This document shows positions 7,918-16,317 of a DNA stretch of 64,000 nucleotides, in pieces (within the stretch, counting starts at the first letter, position 1; every line of letters starts with the position of its first letter). The position numbers and the translations under genes were made by a program. The notes beneath the pieces are model-generated. The model made no database searches and was not told the DNA's origin. It was given only the letters and a program-made list of their open reading frames with translations. This DNA is from Aminobacter sp039907765. GTDB lineage: Bacteria; Pseudomonadota; Alphaproteobacteria; Rhizobiales; Rhizobiaceae. The stretch lies in contig NZ_JARDJI010000005.1 of NCBI RefSeq assembly GCF_039907765.1, positions 1 through 64,000 of the forward strand, in the 5' to 3' direction.

Positions 7918-9084
7918 CTATCGCATCCAGCCGATGGCGAGTTCCTTGACGGCATCGAGCGCGCGGCTCTGCAGCGAGCCGACGCCGACCGTCTCGGCAG
8001 CGAAAAGCGGCGTCTCCTGGCTCAGCGTGTCGCCGATCCAGACCTTGAGCGAGCCGATCGGGGTGCCCTTCTCGACCGGGGCCGACACCGGCCCGTTGTA
8101 GACGACGCGCGCGACCAGGCGCTCGCGGCTGGCGGTCGGCAGGAAGATCGTGATGGGCTTCTGCGCGACCAGCCGCACGTGCGACTTGGTGCCGCCGAAC
8201 ACCTGCGCGTCGCCCACGGTCTCGTCGGCGGCGAAGATCTCGGTCTTCTCGAAGGCGCGCAGGCCCCAGTCGAGCAGCTTGCGCGTCTCTTCGGAGCGCT
8301 CGCGGTCGCTGGCCATGCCGGCCATCGCCAGGAACAGGCGCCGGCCGTCGCGGTTGACGGACGCCACGATGGAGAAGCCCTCGCCCTCGGTGAAGCCGGT
8401 CGCCAGTCCGTCGGCGCCGAAATCCATGGCGACCAGCGGATTGCGGTTGCGCTGCAGGATCTTGTTCCAGGTGAAATCCGGCAGGCTGTAATAGCGATAA
8501 TATTCGGGATAGGTGCGCCACAGGTGCAGCGCCAGCTGGGCGAGCTCGCGCACCGTGGTCTGCTGGCCGGGCGCCGGCAGGCCGGTGGAATTGGCGAAGG
8601 CCGACTTCTCCAGGCCGATGGCGCGTGCCCGCTCGGTCATCTGCAGGGCGAAGTTCGCCTCGGAGCCGGCCATGCCTTCGGCCAGCACGATGCAGCCGTC
8701 GTTGGCCACCTGCACGGTCACGCCCTTGATGAGGTCCTCGATGCGGATCTGCGAGCGCACGGCGGCGAACATGGTCGTCGCCCGCGAGGCCGCTCCGCCG
8801 GTGCGCCAGGCGTTCTCGCTGACGGCGAAGGTGTCGTCGAGCTTGTAGCGGCCGTTCTTCAGCGCGTCGAACACCACCTCCATCGTCATGATCTTGGCGA
8901 GCGAGGCCGGCGTGAACAGCTTGTCGGGTTCCTTGGAGAACAGCACGGTGCCGGTCTCGGCATCGATCATGTAGGCCTGCGTGGCCTTGGTCTCGAACAT
9001 TTGCGCATGCGCCTGGCCGACCAGGACGAGCATTGCGAGCAAGCCGGCCAACAGGACACCGGTCGCGGATTTTCTGGAAGTCAT
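7918..9084 (-). CDS. DacF-like D-alanyl-D-alanine carboxypeptidase family protein
   Basis: A 388-residue S11-family protein with a signal peptide (residues 1-28) and a peptidase domain, followed by the C-terminal beta domain seen in PBP5/6. The nucleophile motif S61-L-A-K64 is intact. The second motif, normally S-x-N, reads V126-A-N128. The third, normally K-T-G, reads A228-T-G230. Two of the three catalytic signatures are therefore altered, and carboxypeptidase activity is doubtful; it may bind muropeptides instead. Position next to rlpA and tmk is typical of Rhizobiales. The symbol is withheld because catalytic function is uncertain. Confidence 0.88.
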   Translation of the reverse strand: MTSRKSATGVLLAGLLAMLVLVGQAHAQMFETKATQAYMIDAETGTVLFSKEPDKLFTPASLAKIMTMEVVFDALKNGRYKLDDTFAVSENAWRTGGAASRATTMFAAVRSQIRIEDLIKGVTVQVANDGCIVLAEGMAGSEANFALQMTERARAIGLEKSAFANSTGLPAPGQQTTVRELAQLALHLWRTYPEYYRYYSLPDFTWNKILQRNRNPLVAMDFGADGLATGFTEGEGFSIVASVNRDGRRLFLAMAGMASDRERSEETRKLLDWGLRAFEKTEIFAADETVGDAQVFGGTKSHVRLVAQKPITIFLPTASRERLVARVVYNGPVSAPVEKGTPIGSLKVWIGDTLSQETPLFAAETVGVGSLQSRALDAVKELAIGWMR

Positions 9085-9207
9085 TGGAGATTCTGCCCCG
9101 TTCGGCCTCGTATTCCGGTCGAGCGAATTGAGACTAACAGGCTTCGACCGCGCCCCGCAACCGTGACCGGGCAGATAGCCACAGGCTGCATGGCCGGAAA
9201 GGACCGG

Positions 9208-10503
9208 TCAGTCGTGGACCGCGAATGCGTCGGGCGCACCATGCGACCATGCCGCCTTCAGCATCGCGTCGAGGGAGTTGCGGCCGTCGGAATAGAGTTC
9301 GACCGAATACCAGGTCTTGCCGTCCATTTCGGTCTGCTCGATCGCCGTGCGGCCGAAGGCGGCAAGCTCGTCGGCGATGCGCCGCGCCACCTTGTCGCTG
9401 TCGAAGGTGCCGGCCGCGACATAGGCCTCGAATTTCGGCTCGGCGGCGCGCGGACCCGGGTTGAGCCGCTTCCACGAATTGACGATGTCGTCCGAGGACA
9501 TCGCCTGCCCTTGCAGCGCATCGAAGGCCCGGGAGGCGCCGGCGACGCGTTCGCTGGCATAGGACAGCGTGTTGATGGCCATGCGGGTCATGCCGTCGGG
9601 CCGCTCCGGCGCGATCGGGCCGAAGTCCGGCAGCACGACGTCGACATAGCCATCATCCTGGGTGGCATAGCCGTCCTGGGCCGCCATCGCGGGCTGCTGC
9701 TCGAACTGGGCCGCCTGGGCGGCGAGCGTGTTGACCGGCACGTTTGCCTGGATCACCGGGACCGGCGCGCTTTCGGCCATCGCGGCCGGGAACGCGGCGC
9801 CGACGCCGACGCTCGGGGTCGGGCCGTTCATCGCCACCATGACGCCGGTGGGCAGGCCGTCGTTGGTCGGGTCGCCCATGCCGGGGCCCGGCCTGTAGGA
9901 GGCGAGCAGGTACTGGTCGTCCTGGCCGTCGAGCGGTGCGCGGCCGACATATTCGACCTGGACGTTGGCGGTTCCGCTGCGGGCATAGCCGAGCATTTCG
10001 GCCGCGCGCTTGGACAGGTCGATGACGCGCCCGTCGGAATAGGGACCGCGGTCGTTGACGCGCACGATCACCGAATTGCCGTTGGCCGTGTTGGTGACCC
10101 GGGCGTAGCTCGGCAGCGGCATGGTCGGATGGGCCGCCGTGAGATTGGTCATGTCGTAGACTTCGCCATTGGCGGTCAGGCGGCCGTGGAAGGCGTCGCC
10201 GTACCAGGAGGCGGGGCCGACCGCGACATAGGCGGGGTCTTCCTTGGGATAATACCACTTGCCCCGCACCTTGTAGGGGCTGCCGAGCTGGTCGCGGCCA
10301 CCGCCGCGCGGCAGGCCGGAGAGTTTGGTGGTGACGCGCGGGCTCGCCTTCACGCCATATTCGGATTCGGCGAAGTATTCCTTCGAGCGCTTCTTGGAGG
10401 CAACGAAGCTCGGGGCAGCGCAGCCGGCGACGAAGGCCGCGGTGGCGGCGAGTGCGACGAACCTGGCCGTGCGGCCGAGCCTCTTGCGCGCGGTATGCTG
10501 CAT
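9208..10503 (-). CDS. rlpA: RlpA-like septal lytic transglycosylase lipoprotein with SPOR domain
   Basis: About 431 residues. It has an N-terminal lipoprotein signal with lipobox VAGC, then a double-psi beta-barrel domain (GPASWYGDAFHGRLTANGE ... VRVNDRGPYSDGRVIDLSKRAAEMLG) carrying the conserved catalytic-type Glu/Asp region. A long Ala/Pro/Gln linker and a C-terminal SPOR-like peptidoglycan-binding domain follow (FEAYVAAGTFDSDKVARRIADEL). It is predicted to be an outer-membrane-anchored enzyme acting on denuded glycan strands at the septum. ATG 10503 (MQHTARK) is preferred over the in-frame ATG seven codons upstream. It is the first gene of the minus-strand operon. Confidence 0.9.
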   Translation of the reverse strand: MQHTARKRLGRTARFVALAATAAFVAGCAAPSFVASKKRSKEYFAESEYGVKASPRVTTKLSGLPRGGGRDQLGSPYKVRGKWYYPKEDPAYVAVGPASWYGDAFHGRLTANGEVYDMTNLTAAHPTMPLPSYARVTNTANGNSVIVRVNDRGPYSDGRVIDLSKRAAEMLGYARSGTANVQVEYVGRAPLDGQDDQYLLASYRPGPGMGDPTNDGLPTGVMVAMNGPTPSVGVGAAFPAAMAESAPVPVIQANVPVNTLAAQAAQFEQQPAMAAQDGYATQDDGYVDVVLPDFGPIAPERPDGMTRMAINTLSYASERVAGASRAFDALQGQAMSSDDIVNSWKRLNPGPRAAEPKFEAYVAAGTFDSDKVARRIADELAAFGRTAIEQTEMDGKTWYSVELYSDGRNSLDAMLKAAWSHGAPDAFAVHD

Positions 10504-10912
10504 CGCCCCAGATGTCCCCTGCACTTCTACTCGTCCGCCGGCCGTCGAATCAGACCGTCACGGCGCTCTACACATTGAAAAACAGTTGCCGCGCACGACC
10601 CCTGAACCTTGTGCGCAGGAAATGCTTGCCAGCGTATTAATCGAGTGTGGTTCGATCCGGGCGCAATTGTGGCGCGAATGTGGCTTGCATGCCCCGCCCC
10701 GTGGTCGGGTACGGTTCGGCCGCTGCATCGGCCGGATGGGACGCGCAAGCGGCCTCGCGCTCGGCTGCGACGGCAACGCCGCTGCCCGGTGCGGCCGAAG
10801 CGAAACCCGAGCCGAACAAGTTGACGCGGCGAACCCGCGGGCGCTACAAGCGCGCCACGAAGGCCTTGAGCGGTCGCAGCGTTCGTCGCTCGCAACCTGC
10901 AGTCAAAGCCCT
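10504..10912. other. intergenic region between rlpA and tRNA-Ser
   Basis: About 400 bases carrying the upstream region of rlpA. Frames here are Arg/Pro-rich GC shadows. No ribosome site, terminator or repeat is clear enough to report. Confidence 0.5.
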
Positions 10913-11002
10913 GGAAGAGTGGCCGAGCGGTTTAAGGCACCGGTCTTGAAAACCGGCGTGGGCGCGAGTTCACCGTGGGTTCGAATCCCACCTCTTCCGC
11001 CA
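10913..11002 (+). tRNA. tRNA-Ser (anticodon TGA)
   Basis: A 90-base tRNA with acceptor GGAAGAG pairing with CTCTTCC, discriminator G and encoded CCA. The D-arm is GCCGAGCGGTTTAAGGC. The anticodon loop CTTGAAA carries TGA. A long variable arm, diagnostic of serine tRNAs, and the T-arm GTGGGTTCGAATCCCAC follow. It reads UCA and other UCN codons. No integrase or duplicated 3' end is seen nearby. Confidence 0.97.
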
Positions 11003-11136
11003 GTCGTGCTGGGGCGTTGCCCGCCAGCCGGCAAATCAGCCAATCTCGCAACGACCACCGGCGACCGCCGGTTCGGAACCAATCCGCCGGAACCATGTTG
11101 AACTGATGGACCCATCAACAGGATTGGGAGGTTCAA

Positions 11137-11463
11137 GTGGATCGACGATTATTCCTGATGGGAGTGCTCGGTCTGGCCGGAGCCGCCGCCGCAACCAGCA
11201 TGGTGCGGCCGGCCTACGCGATGCCGGGCATCCCGGGAGCCCGTCGCGGCATTCTGGACGAACTCGAAGCCCCTGACGCCGAAGTCATCGACGACGAAGA
11301 TTGGGCCGACATCGAGCCTGTGCGCCACCGCGGACGGCGGCGGCGTCGGCGGCGCCGGCGTCGTGCCTGGCGGCGGCTCTGCCGGCGCTACTGGCGCTAC
11401 GGCAGGCGCGTCCGGCGCTGCTACAGGCGGCGGGTGTGGGTCTGGTATTGGGTATGGTGGTAG
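11137..11463 (+). CDS. small exported protein with Arg-rich tail
   Basis: 108 residues. The N-terminus MDRRLFLMGVLGLAGAAAA followed by ...PAYA looks like a twin-arginine-type signal peptide. A short acidic stretch (ELEAPDAEVIDDEDWADIEP) follows. The last 45 residues are almost all Arg with Trp/Tyr/Cys, including a run of ten arginines, ending VWYWVWW. The start is GTG, with GGGAGG five bases upstream. Similar proteins in Mesorhizobium are sometimes labelled protamine-like from composition alone; I do not assign a function. An acidic segment before a cationic one suggests self-masking of charge until export. Confidence 0.6.
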   Translation: MDRRLFLMGVLGLAGAAAATSMVRPAYAMPGIPGARRGILDELEAPDAEVIDDEDWADIEPVRHRGRRRRRRRRRRAWRRLCRRYWRYGRRVRRCYRRRVWVWYWVWW

Positions 11464-11624
11464 TGCCGCATAAGGTCCGGCCGGTGCGGGCCGCTTCCTG
11501 ACGGCATTGCGACCATTGAACGGCGGGACGCCGCCACGGCCAGCATCAGCTTCGCCGGGGCGGCCTCCGCCCCGTATGCGCGAGACGGCCGGCAACGGTT
11601 CCCCTGCTCCGTCGCGCCCGCCAC

Positions 11625-11660
11625 GAAAAAAGACCCGCGCTGAAAAGGGACAGCGCGGGC
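11625..11660 (-). terminator. rho-independent terminator of the cupin gene
   Basis: On the minus strand, CCCGCGCTG (11659-11651), an eight-base loop and CAGCGCGGG (11642-11634) are followed by TCTTTTTT. It lies about 45 bases after the cupin stop codon. Confidence 0.85.
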
Positions 11661-11704
11661 AAAACCCGATCATGGAAAAATGCACCCGCAAGTAGAGCCC
11701 TGCC

Positions 11705-12085
11705 CTATGCCGGCTTGGCATATTGCTCGGCGCTCATGACCTCGATGCAGACGAAGCGCTCTTTACCCTCCACCCAGGCGTCGTGACCGGGCGGGATCGT
11801 GTAGGACGTTCCCGGCTCGAAGGTCTTCTGGGTTCCGTCGTTCAATCTGACGGTCAGGGTTCCGGATACGACGTAGCCGACATGCGACAGCTGGCAGCTG
11901 TCGGTCTTGGCGACCGGCTTGATGCACTCGGACCATCTCCATCCCGGCTCGAAATTGAGCCGCCCGAGCGTGAAGCCGGGGAGCCGCACCACTTCGACGC
12001 GGGTCTTGTCGGGCGCCCGGACCTCGTCCGGGGCGTTGTGGGACTTGGATTCGAATTTCGTGACGTTCACTCCACCATCGGCCAT
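11705..12085 (-). CDS. cupin domain protein
   Basis: A 126-residue single-domain cupin with GWRWSECIKPV, LSHVGYVVSGTLTVRLNDG and the second-strand motif PGTSYTIPPGHDAWVEG. The metal-binding His pair of motif 1 is partly replaced (CQLSHVGYVVSG), so it may be a sensor or binding protein rather than an enzyme. It has no signal peptide. It is followed by its own terminator at 11625-11660, so it is probably monocistronic. The ligand is unknown. Confidence 0.8.
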   Translation of the reverse strand: MADGGVNVTKFESKSHNAPDEVRAPDKTRVEVVRLPGFTLGRLNFEPGWRWSECIKPVAKTDSCQLSHVGYVVSGTLTVRLNDGTQKTFEPGTSYTIPPGHDAWVEGKERFVCIEVMSAEQYAKPA

Positions 12086-12250
12086 GGCAACCTCCCATAT
12101 GCGATGCGGAGCCTGACGCTGGCACGCCTGATTGATATTAGCAATTGCTTCAATAGATGGATGGGGGAAGTCCCCGAACAGCCACGGTTGCGGCCGGATC
12201 GTTTCCTCCGAGATGGCCCACCATTTGATCTAGCGCAAAGAGCCCGCCGC

Positions 12251-12353
12251 CGCGGCTGGCTATGTTCACCCTCGTCGGGGCAATCACCCTCTGTTTTGCC
12301 CCGGTCCAGCCTTGCTCGCCCGCGCTGTATCCCCATTCAGCGCGGGCTTTTTT
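12251..12353 (+). ncRNA. candidate small RNA with two CACCCTC motifs
   Basis: An intergenic plus-strand segment folds into an ordered structure ending in a strong terminator. The outer stem GGCTGG (12254-12259) pairs with CCAGCC (12306-12311). Inside it, GGGGCAA (12277-12283) pairs with TTGCCCC (12296-12302). The single-stranded bulge carries TTCACCCTCG and the hairpin loop carries TCACCCTCTG, two near-identical anti-Shine-Dalgarno-like motifs. No protein gene on this strand lies upstream to need the terminator. The 5' end is not fixed: no convincing promoter is seen, although TTGATA and ATAGAT occur at 12132-12158. This is inferred from structure only. Confidence 0.45.
12318..12353 (+). terminator. 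rho-independent terminator (end of candidate sRNA)
   Basis: GCCCGCGCTG (12318-12327), a ten-base loop, CAGCGCGGGC (12338-12347) and TTTTTT. It is oriented plus, so it does not serve the minus-strand cupin or protease genes. Confidence 0.85.
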
Positions 12354-12381
12354 CCGCGCGGCGCGACCATGTTGCTCGCCT

Positions 12382-13338
12382 TCAAGGCCGCGCGACGGGC
12401 AGCAGCGTCCTGGTTTCGATCTTGCCGTCCACCGAGAAAATCAGGAATTCGGTCGCCTGGCCGATCCTTTCACCGCCCATCAGCCTGACGAGGTCGTCGA
12501 CCCCGCCGACCGGGGTGCCGCCGATGGCGAGGATGTAGTCGCCCTCGCGCAGCCCGCCGCGCGCGGCCGGTCCGCCGGGCTCGAGCCTGCGCACGCGCAC
12601 CGAGGTGGAGCTGCTCGTGCCTGCGGCGAGTGCCACCTTGCGCGGCAGCGCGATGGTGTCGCCGGCAATGCCGATGAAGGCGCGCCGGACGTGGCCGTAG
12701 CGCAGGATCTCGGAGATGACGAAGTTCGCGGTGTTCGAGGCGACCGCGAAGGCGATGCCCTGGGCGCCCTGGATGACGGCGGTGTTGACGCCGATCACCT
12801 CGCCGCCGGACGAAACCAGCGGACCGCCCGAACTGCCCGGATTGAGCGCGGCGTCGGTCTGGATCACGTCGTCCATGAGGCGCCCGCTGGCCGCCCGCAT
12901 GGAGCGGCCGAGCGCCGACACGATGCCCGCGGTGACGGTCCATTCGAACCCCAGCGGGTTGCCGATCGCGACCGCGATGTGGCCGCGCCGCAGGTTCTTC
13001 GAGTCGCCCAGGCGGGCCCAGTGGCCGACGCCGGAATCGGCGCGGATGAGCGCGATGTCGGTGTCGACGTCGCGACCGAGCACCCTGCCTTCGGTGACGA
13101 GCCCGTCGGGCATGGTGATGCGCACGGCCTTGGCCGTCTCGACGACGTGGTTGTTGGTGACGATCAGCCCGTCGGACGAGATGGCGAAGCCCGAGCCGTG
13201 CCCGGCGCCGGCGCCCAGGCGCTCGATGCGGCTGACGGCCGGTCCGACCAGGTCGACCACGCCGGCCACCGTCCGCGAATAGGCGTCGGTGATCGCCCCG
13301 TCGTCGGCGGGTCTTATGTCCTTGTCGATGAAGCCCAT
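12382..13338 (-). CDS. HtrA/DegP-like serine protease with PDZ domain
   Basis: 318 residues when started at ATG 13338. It is a trypsin-like domain with the full catalytic triad: H64 (TNNHVV), D94 (DTDIAL) and S170 (NPGSSGGPL). One PDZ domain follows at about residues 225-310 (RLEPGGPAARGGLREGDYILAIGG). DegP relatives are periplasmic, but no signal peptide is visible at this start, and the upstream in-frame extension to 13401 does not make one either. It is shorter than DegP and has one PDZ, like DegS. Its substrate and location are open. It is transcribed away from the T6SS accessory genes. Confidence 0.87.
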   Translation of the reverse strand: MGFIDKDIRPADDGAITDAYSRTVAGVVDLVGPAVSRIERLGAGAGHGSGFAISSDGLIVTNNHVVETAKAVRITMPDGLVTEGRVLGRDVDTDIALIRADSGVGHWARLGDSKNLRRGHIAVAIGNPLGFEWTVTAGIVSALGRSMRAASGRLMDDVIQTDAALNPGSSGGPLVSSGGEVIGVNTAVIQGAQGIAFAVASNTANFVISEILRYGHVRRAFIGIAGDTIALPRKVALAAGTSSSTSVRVRRLEPGGPAARGGLREGDYILAIGGTPVGGVDDLVRLMGGERIGQATEFLIFSVDGKIETRTLLPVARP

Positions 13339-13578
13339 GATCCGGTCCTCGAGACGCAGCGACCTATGGCGATTTGCCGTGGCGGCGGAGTGCCTGTTCA
13401 TGCCCTGTTCGCATTAGATGGATGGGCGAGAACGCCGGTTCAAGCCGGCGGGACTGCCTGTGCACACTGCCGGGCGCGACCCTTCGCGCCGGCGATCGCA
13501 CACATGGGTCGAGCGCGCAAGCAAACCCTGCTAGACTTCGCCCGGACAGGTTCCCTCGGCAGGCGAACGGGGCACGGC

Positions 13579-14088
13579 ATGGTCGACGGACTGAGGTTCA
13601 AGACGGCGCGGCAGCTTTTCGCGGCGTGCCCCACAGCGGCCGGCGACATGCTGGCTGTTCCCGACGACAGGCCGTCGGTGGCGTTCTGCCGCGCGCTGCT
13701 CGCAGGCAGGACGCCGGAGGAAGCGATCAGCTTCTGCGCCTGCATGCTGCCGACCCGCGCCGCCGTCTGGTGGGGGCATGAATGCCTGGGCAATCTCGGC
13801 GATCTCCTGGACGAGCAGGACCACGGCCTGCTCGCTGAGGTGCAGGCATGGGTGGGCGGGTCCGACGCTTGGTTCGGCGAAGACGAGGCGATCGAGCGCC
13901 GGACGTCGGCCGGGTGGATCGCGCTGGCCGCTCGCAACGGGCCACAGGACGAGGCAGCAAGGGCCGTCGCCACCGGCATCCTGATGGGGCTGGCGCGGGT
14001 GGCGCTCGACGACAGGCGCTCGGTGCTCGCCGACTTCGTCGAGATGGGCATCGCCCTCGCCGAGGCGGAAGCGCTGCAGCAGGCGTGA
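13579..14088 (+). CDS. DUF6931-like T6SS-associated protein
   Basis: 169 residues beginning MVDGLRFKTARQLFAACPTAAGDM. It is all-helical and Ala/Glu-rich, with LPTRAAVWWGHECLG in the middle and no signal or membrane segment. I match it from memory to DUF6931, small proteins encoded beside PpkA kinases in rhizobial T6SS loci. Its function is unknown. It converges on ppkA with a six-base gap. The frame is open upstream to 12262, but only the part from 13579 has protein-like composition. Confidence 0.65.
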   Translation: MVDGLRFKTARQLFAACPTAAGDMLAVPDDRPSVAFCRALLAGRTPEEAISFCACMLPTRAAVWWGHECLGNLGDLLDEQDHGLLAEVQAWVGGSDAWFGEDEAIERRTSAGWIALAARNGPQDEAARAVATGILMGLARVALDDRRSVLADFVEMGIALAEAEALQQA

Positions 14089-14094
14089 GAGCGT

Positions 14095-16068
14095 TCAGCG
14101 GTCGAAGAGGAAATAGCCGACCGCAATTCCCGGCATGCCGGGCCGCGCCTCGATCTCGCGGCGGATCTTGGGGAACAGGTCGGAGGCAAGCTCGGGATCG
14201 CGGATGTCGGCGGCGCGGATGCCGCCGTCGCTGGCAAGCGCCATGATCAGATGGGGCTCGGGCTCGCCCGCCTCCTGGTCGCTGAGCGGAAACAGCTTCA
14301 TGCTGAAGGTGGCTTCGCCTGTATCGGTCCGCTTGAGCAGGCTGGCGAAATTGTAGACCACGCCGTCCTTGCCGATGAGGAGCAGGTTGACGTCGCGCTT
14401 GCCGGCCCCGGTCAGCTTGCCCTGCAACGAATCTCCGACCTTGAGCCGGTCCTTGCTGAGTTCCAGCCCGGGGCTGGTGGCCGCATCGGGGCGCAGCGCC
14501 TCGAGGAAGTCGGCGACGGGGCACTGGTCGCGTTCGATGATGCGAGGATCCAGGGTGGCCGTCCTGCCGAATGCGCTGGAAAAGTCGCGCCCGAGCTTGT
14601 CGAACGGCGCCCTGAAGGTGGCAAAACCCTCGATCCGCGGGTTTTGGGCGCCGATGTCGGCGCTGGCGGCATAGAAGCACGGCCCGCCGTCGAAGGCTTT
14701 CAGCCAGTCGGCGGCGCTCGCCGGCACCGGCGCCGGCTTGGCGGCGGCCTCCCTGGGCGGTTCGGCCGGCTTGGCGGACGGTTTCGTTCCGGCCTGGCCG
14801 GAAGGTGCCGGAGCCACATTCTTGGTGGAGCCGTCGGCAGGAGGCCGGGGCGAGGGTTCGAGCGCCGGCTTGCCGCCCTCGCCCGGCTGGCCCTGGCCGC
14901 CGCCAAGCAACCCGTCGAGCGCACCGGAAAAATAGGCGCCGCCGCCGGCAACGACGAGCGCGGCCAGCGCCAGCGCCGCGACGAGGCCACCTCGCCCCGA
15001 GGGCTCCCGGCGGGTGTCGGCCGGGCTCGGCGGCGTAGGCGCTGGAGCGGGTTTGGCCGACCGCTGGGCGTTGCGCCAGGGAGCGTCGCGCGGCAACAGC
15101 GATTCCGGCGGCGGCGGAGCACTTCTTGGCGTTCCCGGCGCCGTGGCCGAGCCGGGAGGCCGCCAGGAAAGCTCCGACGCCGCGGGCTTCGCCGGCGGCG
15201 GCGCGGTCGCGCCGCTCGTCTCGCGCAGCCACTCCACGATCTCGGTGGCACTTTGCGGCCTGTCGGCCGGGTCGGGCTGCAGCATGGATTCGAGCAGCGG
15301 CCTGATGTCGCCGTCGATGCCGCCGAGGTCCGGCACGGCGCGCCGCTTCTCGATTACCTCGACGGGGGAACTGCCCATGTCGAACTGCCTGCCGCGCAGG
15401 GCGGCGGCAAGCACGAGGCCAAGGCTGTAGATGTCGGAACGTTCGGTGACCTCACCGCCGAACAGCCCGACCTGCTCGGGCGAGACGAAGCTGTATTTGC
15501 CGGCAAAGCTGCCGCCGAGCAGCGTGCCGCCGCCGACATTGGTCGAGCGGGCGATGCCGAAGTCGATGATCTTGGTCTTTTCGACATTGCCGCCGGGCAG
15601 GACGATGTTGTCGGGCGACAGGTCGCGGTGGATGACCCCGGCCTCATGCGCGACCGACAGGCCGGAGGCGACGCGGGCCAGCATCTTGCGCGCCTCGCGC
15701 GGGTCGAGCGGGCCCTTGCGGATGCGCTCGCCCAGCGACTGGCCGTCGACGAACTCCATGGCGAGATAGGGCCGGCCGATCGCCGGGTCGATGGTGAAGA
15801 CGTGGTAGCGCACGATGGCGTCGTGCGAGAGGTGGTTGAGGATCGAGGCTTCCTTGCGGAACAGCGCCAGGATGGCCTGGTCGCGGGCGAACTCGCGCAG
15901 CACCACCTTGATGGCGACGGGGTCGCCGGTCTGGATGTTGTGGCCGCGGTAGACCTCGCCCATGCCGCCGGTGGCGATGTGCTCGTCGATCTCGTAGATG
16001 CCGTTGAGCTGGACGCCGGGGCGCACGCCGGCATCGGGTGCGATGCGGGTCTTGTCGTCCGACGTCAT
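14095..16068 (-). CDS. ppkA: membrane serine/threonine kinase PpkA
   Basis: 657 residues. The Hanks-type kinase domain (about 20-290) has the Gly-rich loop TGGMGEV, catalytic Lys K54 (VAIKVV), HRDLSPDN with D149, and DFG at D169. A Pro/Ala-rich linker, one transmembrane helix (about residues 365-385, GLVAALALAALVVAGGGAY) and a periplasmic C-terminal domain of about 220 residues follow, the latter resembling DUF4384-type domains (VGDSLQGKL...VVYNFASLL). In Agrobacterium and Pseudomonas, PpkA phosphorylates Fha or TssM to switch on T6SS assembly, and the PP2C partner PppA reverses this. Both are present in this window. Confidence 0.92.
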   Translation of the reverse strand: MTSDDKTRIAPDAGVRPGVQLNGIYEIDEHIATGGMGEVYRGHNIQTGDPVAIKVVLREFARDQAILALFRKEASILNHLSHDAIVRYHVFTIDPAIGRPYLAMEFVDGQSLGERIRKGPLDPREARKMLARVASGLSVAHEAGVIHRDLSPDNIVLPGGNVEKTKIIDFGIARSTNVGGGTLLGGSFAGKYSFVSPEQVGLFGGEVTERSDIYSLGLVLAAALRGRQFDMGSSPVEVIEKRRAVPDLGGIDGDIRPLLESMLQPDPADRPQSATEIVEWLRETSGATAPPPAKPAASELSWRPPGSATAPGTPRSAPPPPESLLPRDAPWRNAQRSAKPAPAPTPPSPADTRREPSGRGGLVAALALAALVVAGGGAYFSGALDGLLGGGQGQPGEGGKPALEPSPRPPADGSTKNVAPAPSGQAGTKPSAKPAEPPREAAAKPAPVPASAADWLKAFDGGPCFYAASADIGAQNPRIEGFATFRAPFDKLGRDFSSAFGRTATLDPRIIERDQCPVADFLEALRPDAATSPGLELSKDRLKVGDSLQGKLTGAGKRDVNLLLIGKDGVVYNFASLLKRTDTGEATFSMKLFPLSDQEAGEPEPHLIMALASDGGIRAADIRDPELASDLFPKIRREIEARPGMPGIAVGYFLFDR

Positions 16069-16317
16069 GACCTTGTTCCATCGATGCGCGAACGCCGGTC
16101 GGCCATTGCTTCACACCTGCGGGTGCTGGATCACGGCGCGACAATAACACGGAATTTTGCGCCCGGCTCGCCTTCTGCCGGACCCGCCCGAGGCGACGTT
16201 TACCGCCTACGGCGAACTCCGTTGACACCTTCCCCGGCAAGGAGGATGCTCGCAGCCGAGACTGCAAGCCGTGCCTAGCCGAGTGAACGCTGCGATCCCA
16301 ATGGAGGAGGCAGTCAA

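Noticed and set aside
10913..11002. tRNA-Ser as an integration site for a genomic island
   Set aside because: No integrase gene or repeated tRNA 3' end is found in the window, and the neighbouring genes are ordinary.
12262..13578. long in-frame upstream extension of the DUF6931-like gene
   Set aside because: It is antisense to the HtrA-like protease and of shadow composition. Only the part from ATG 13579 reads as protein.
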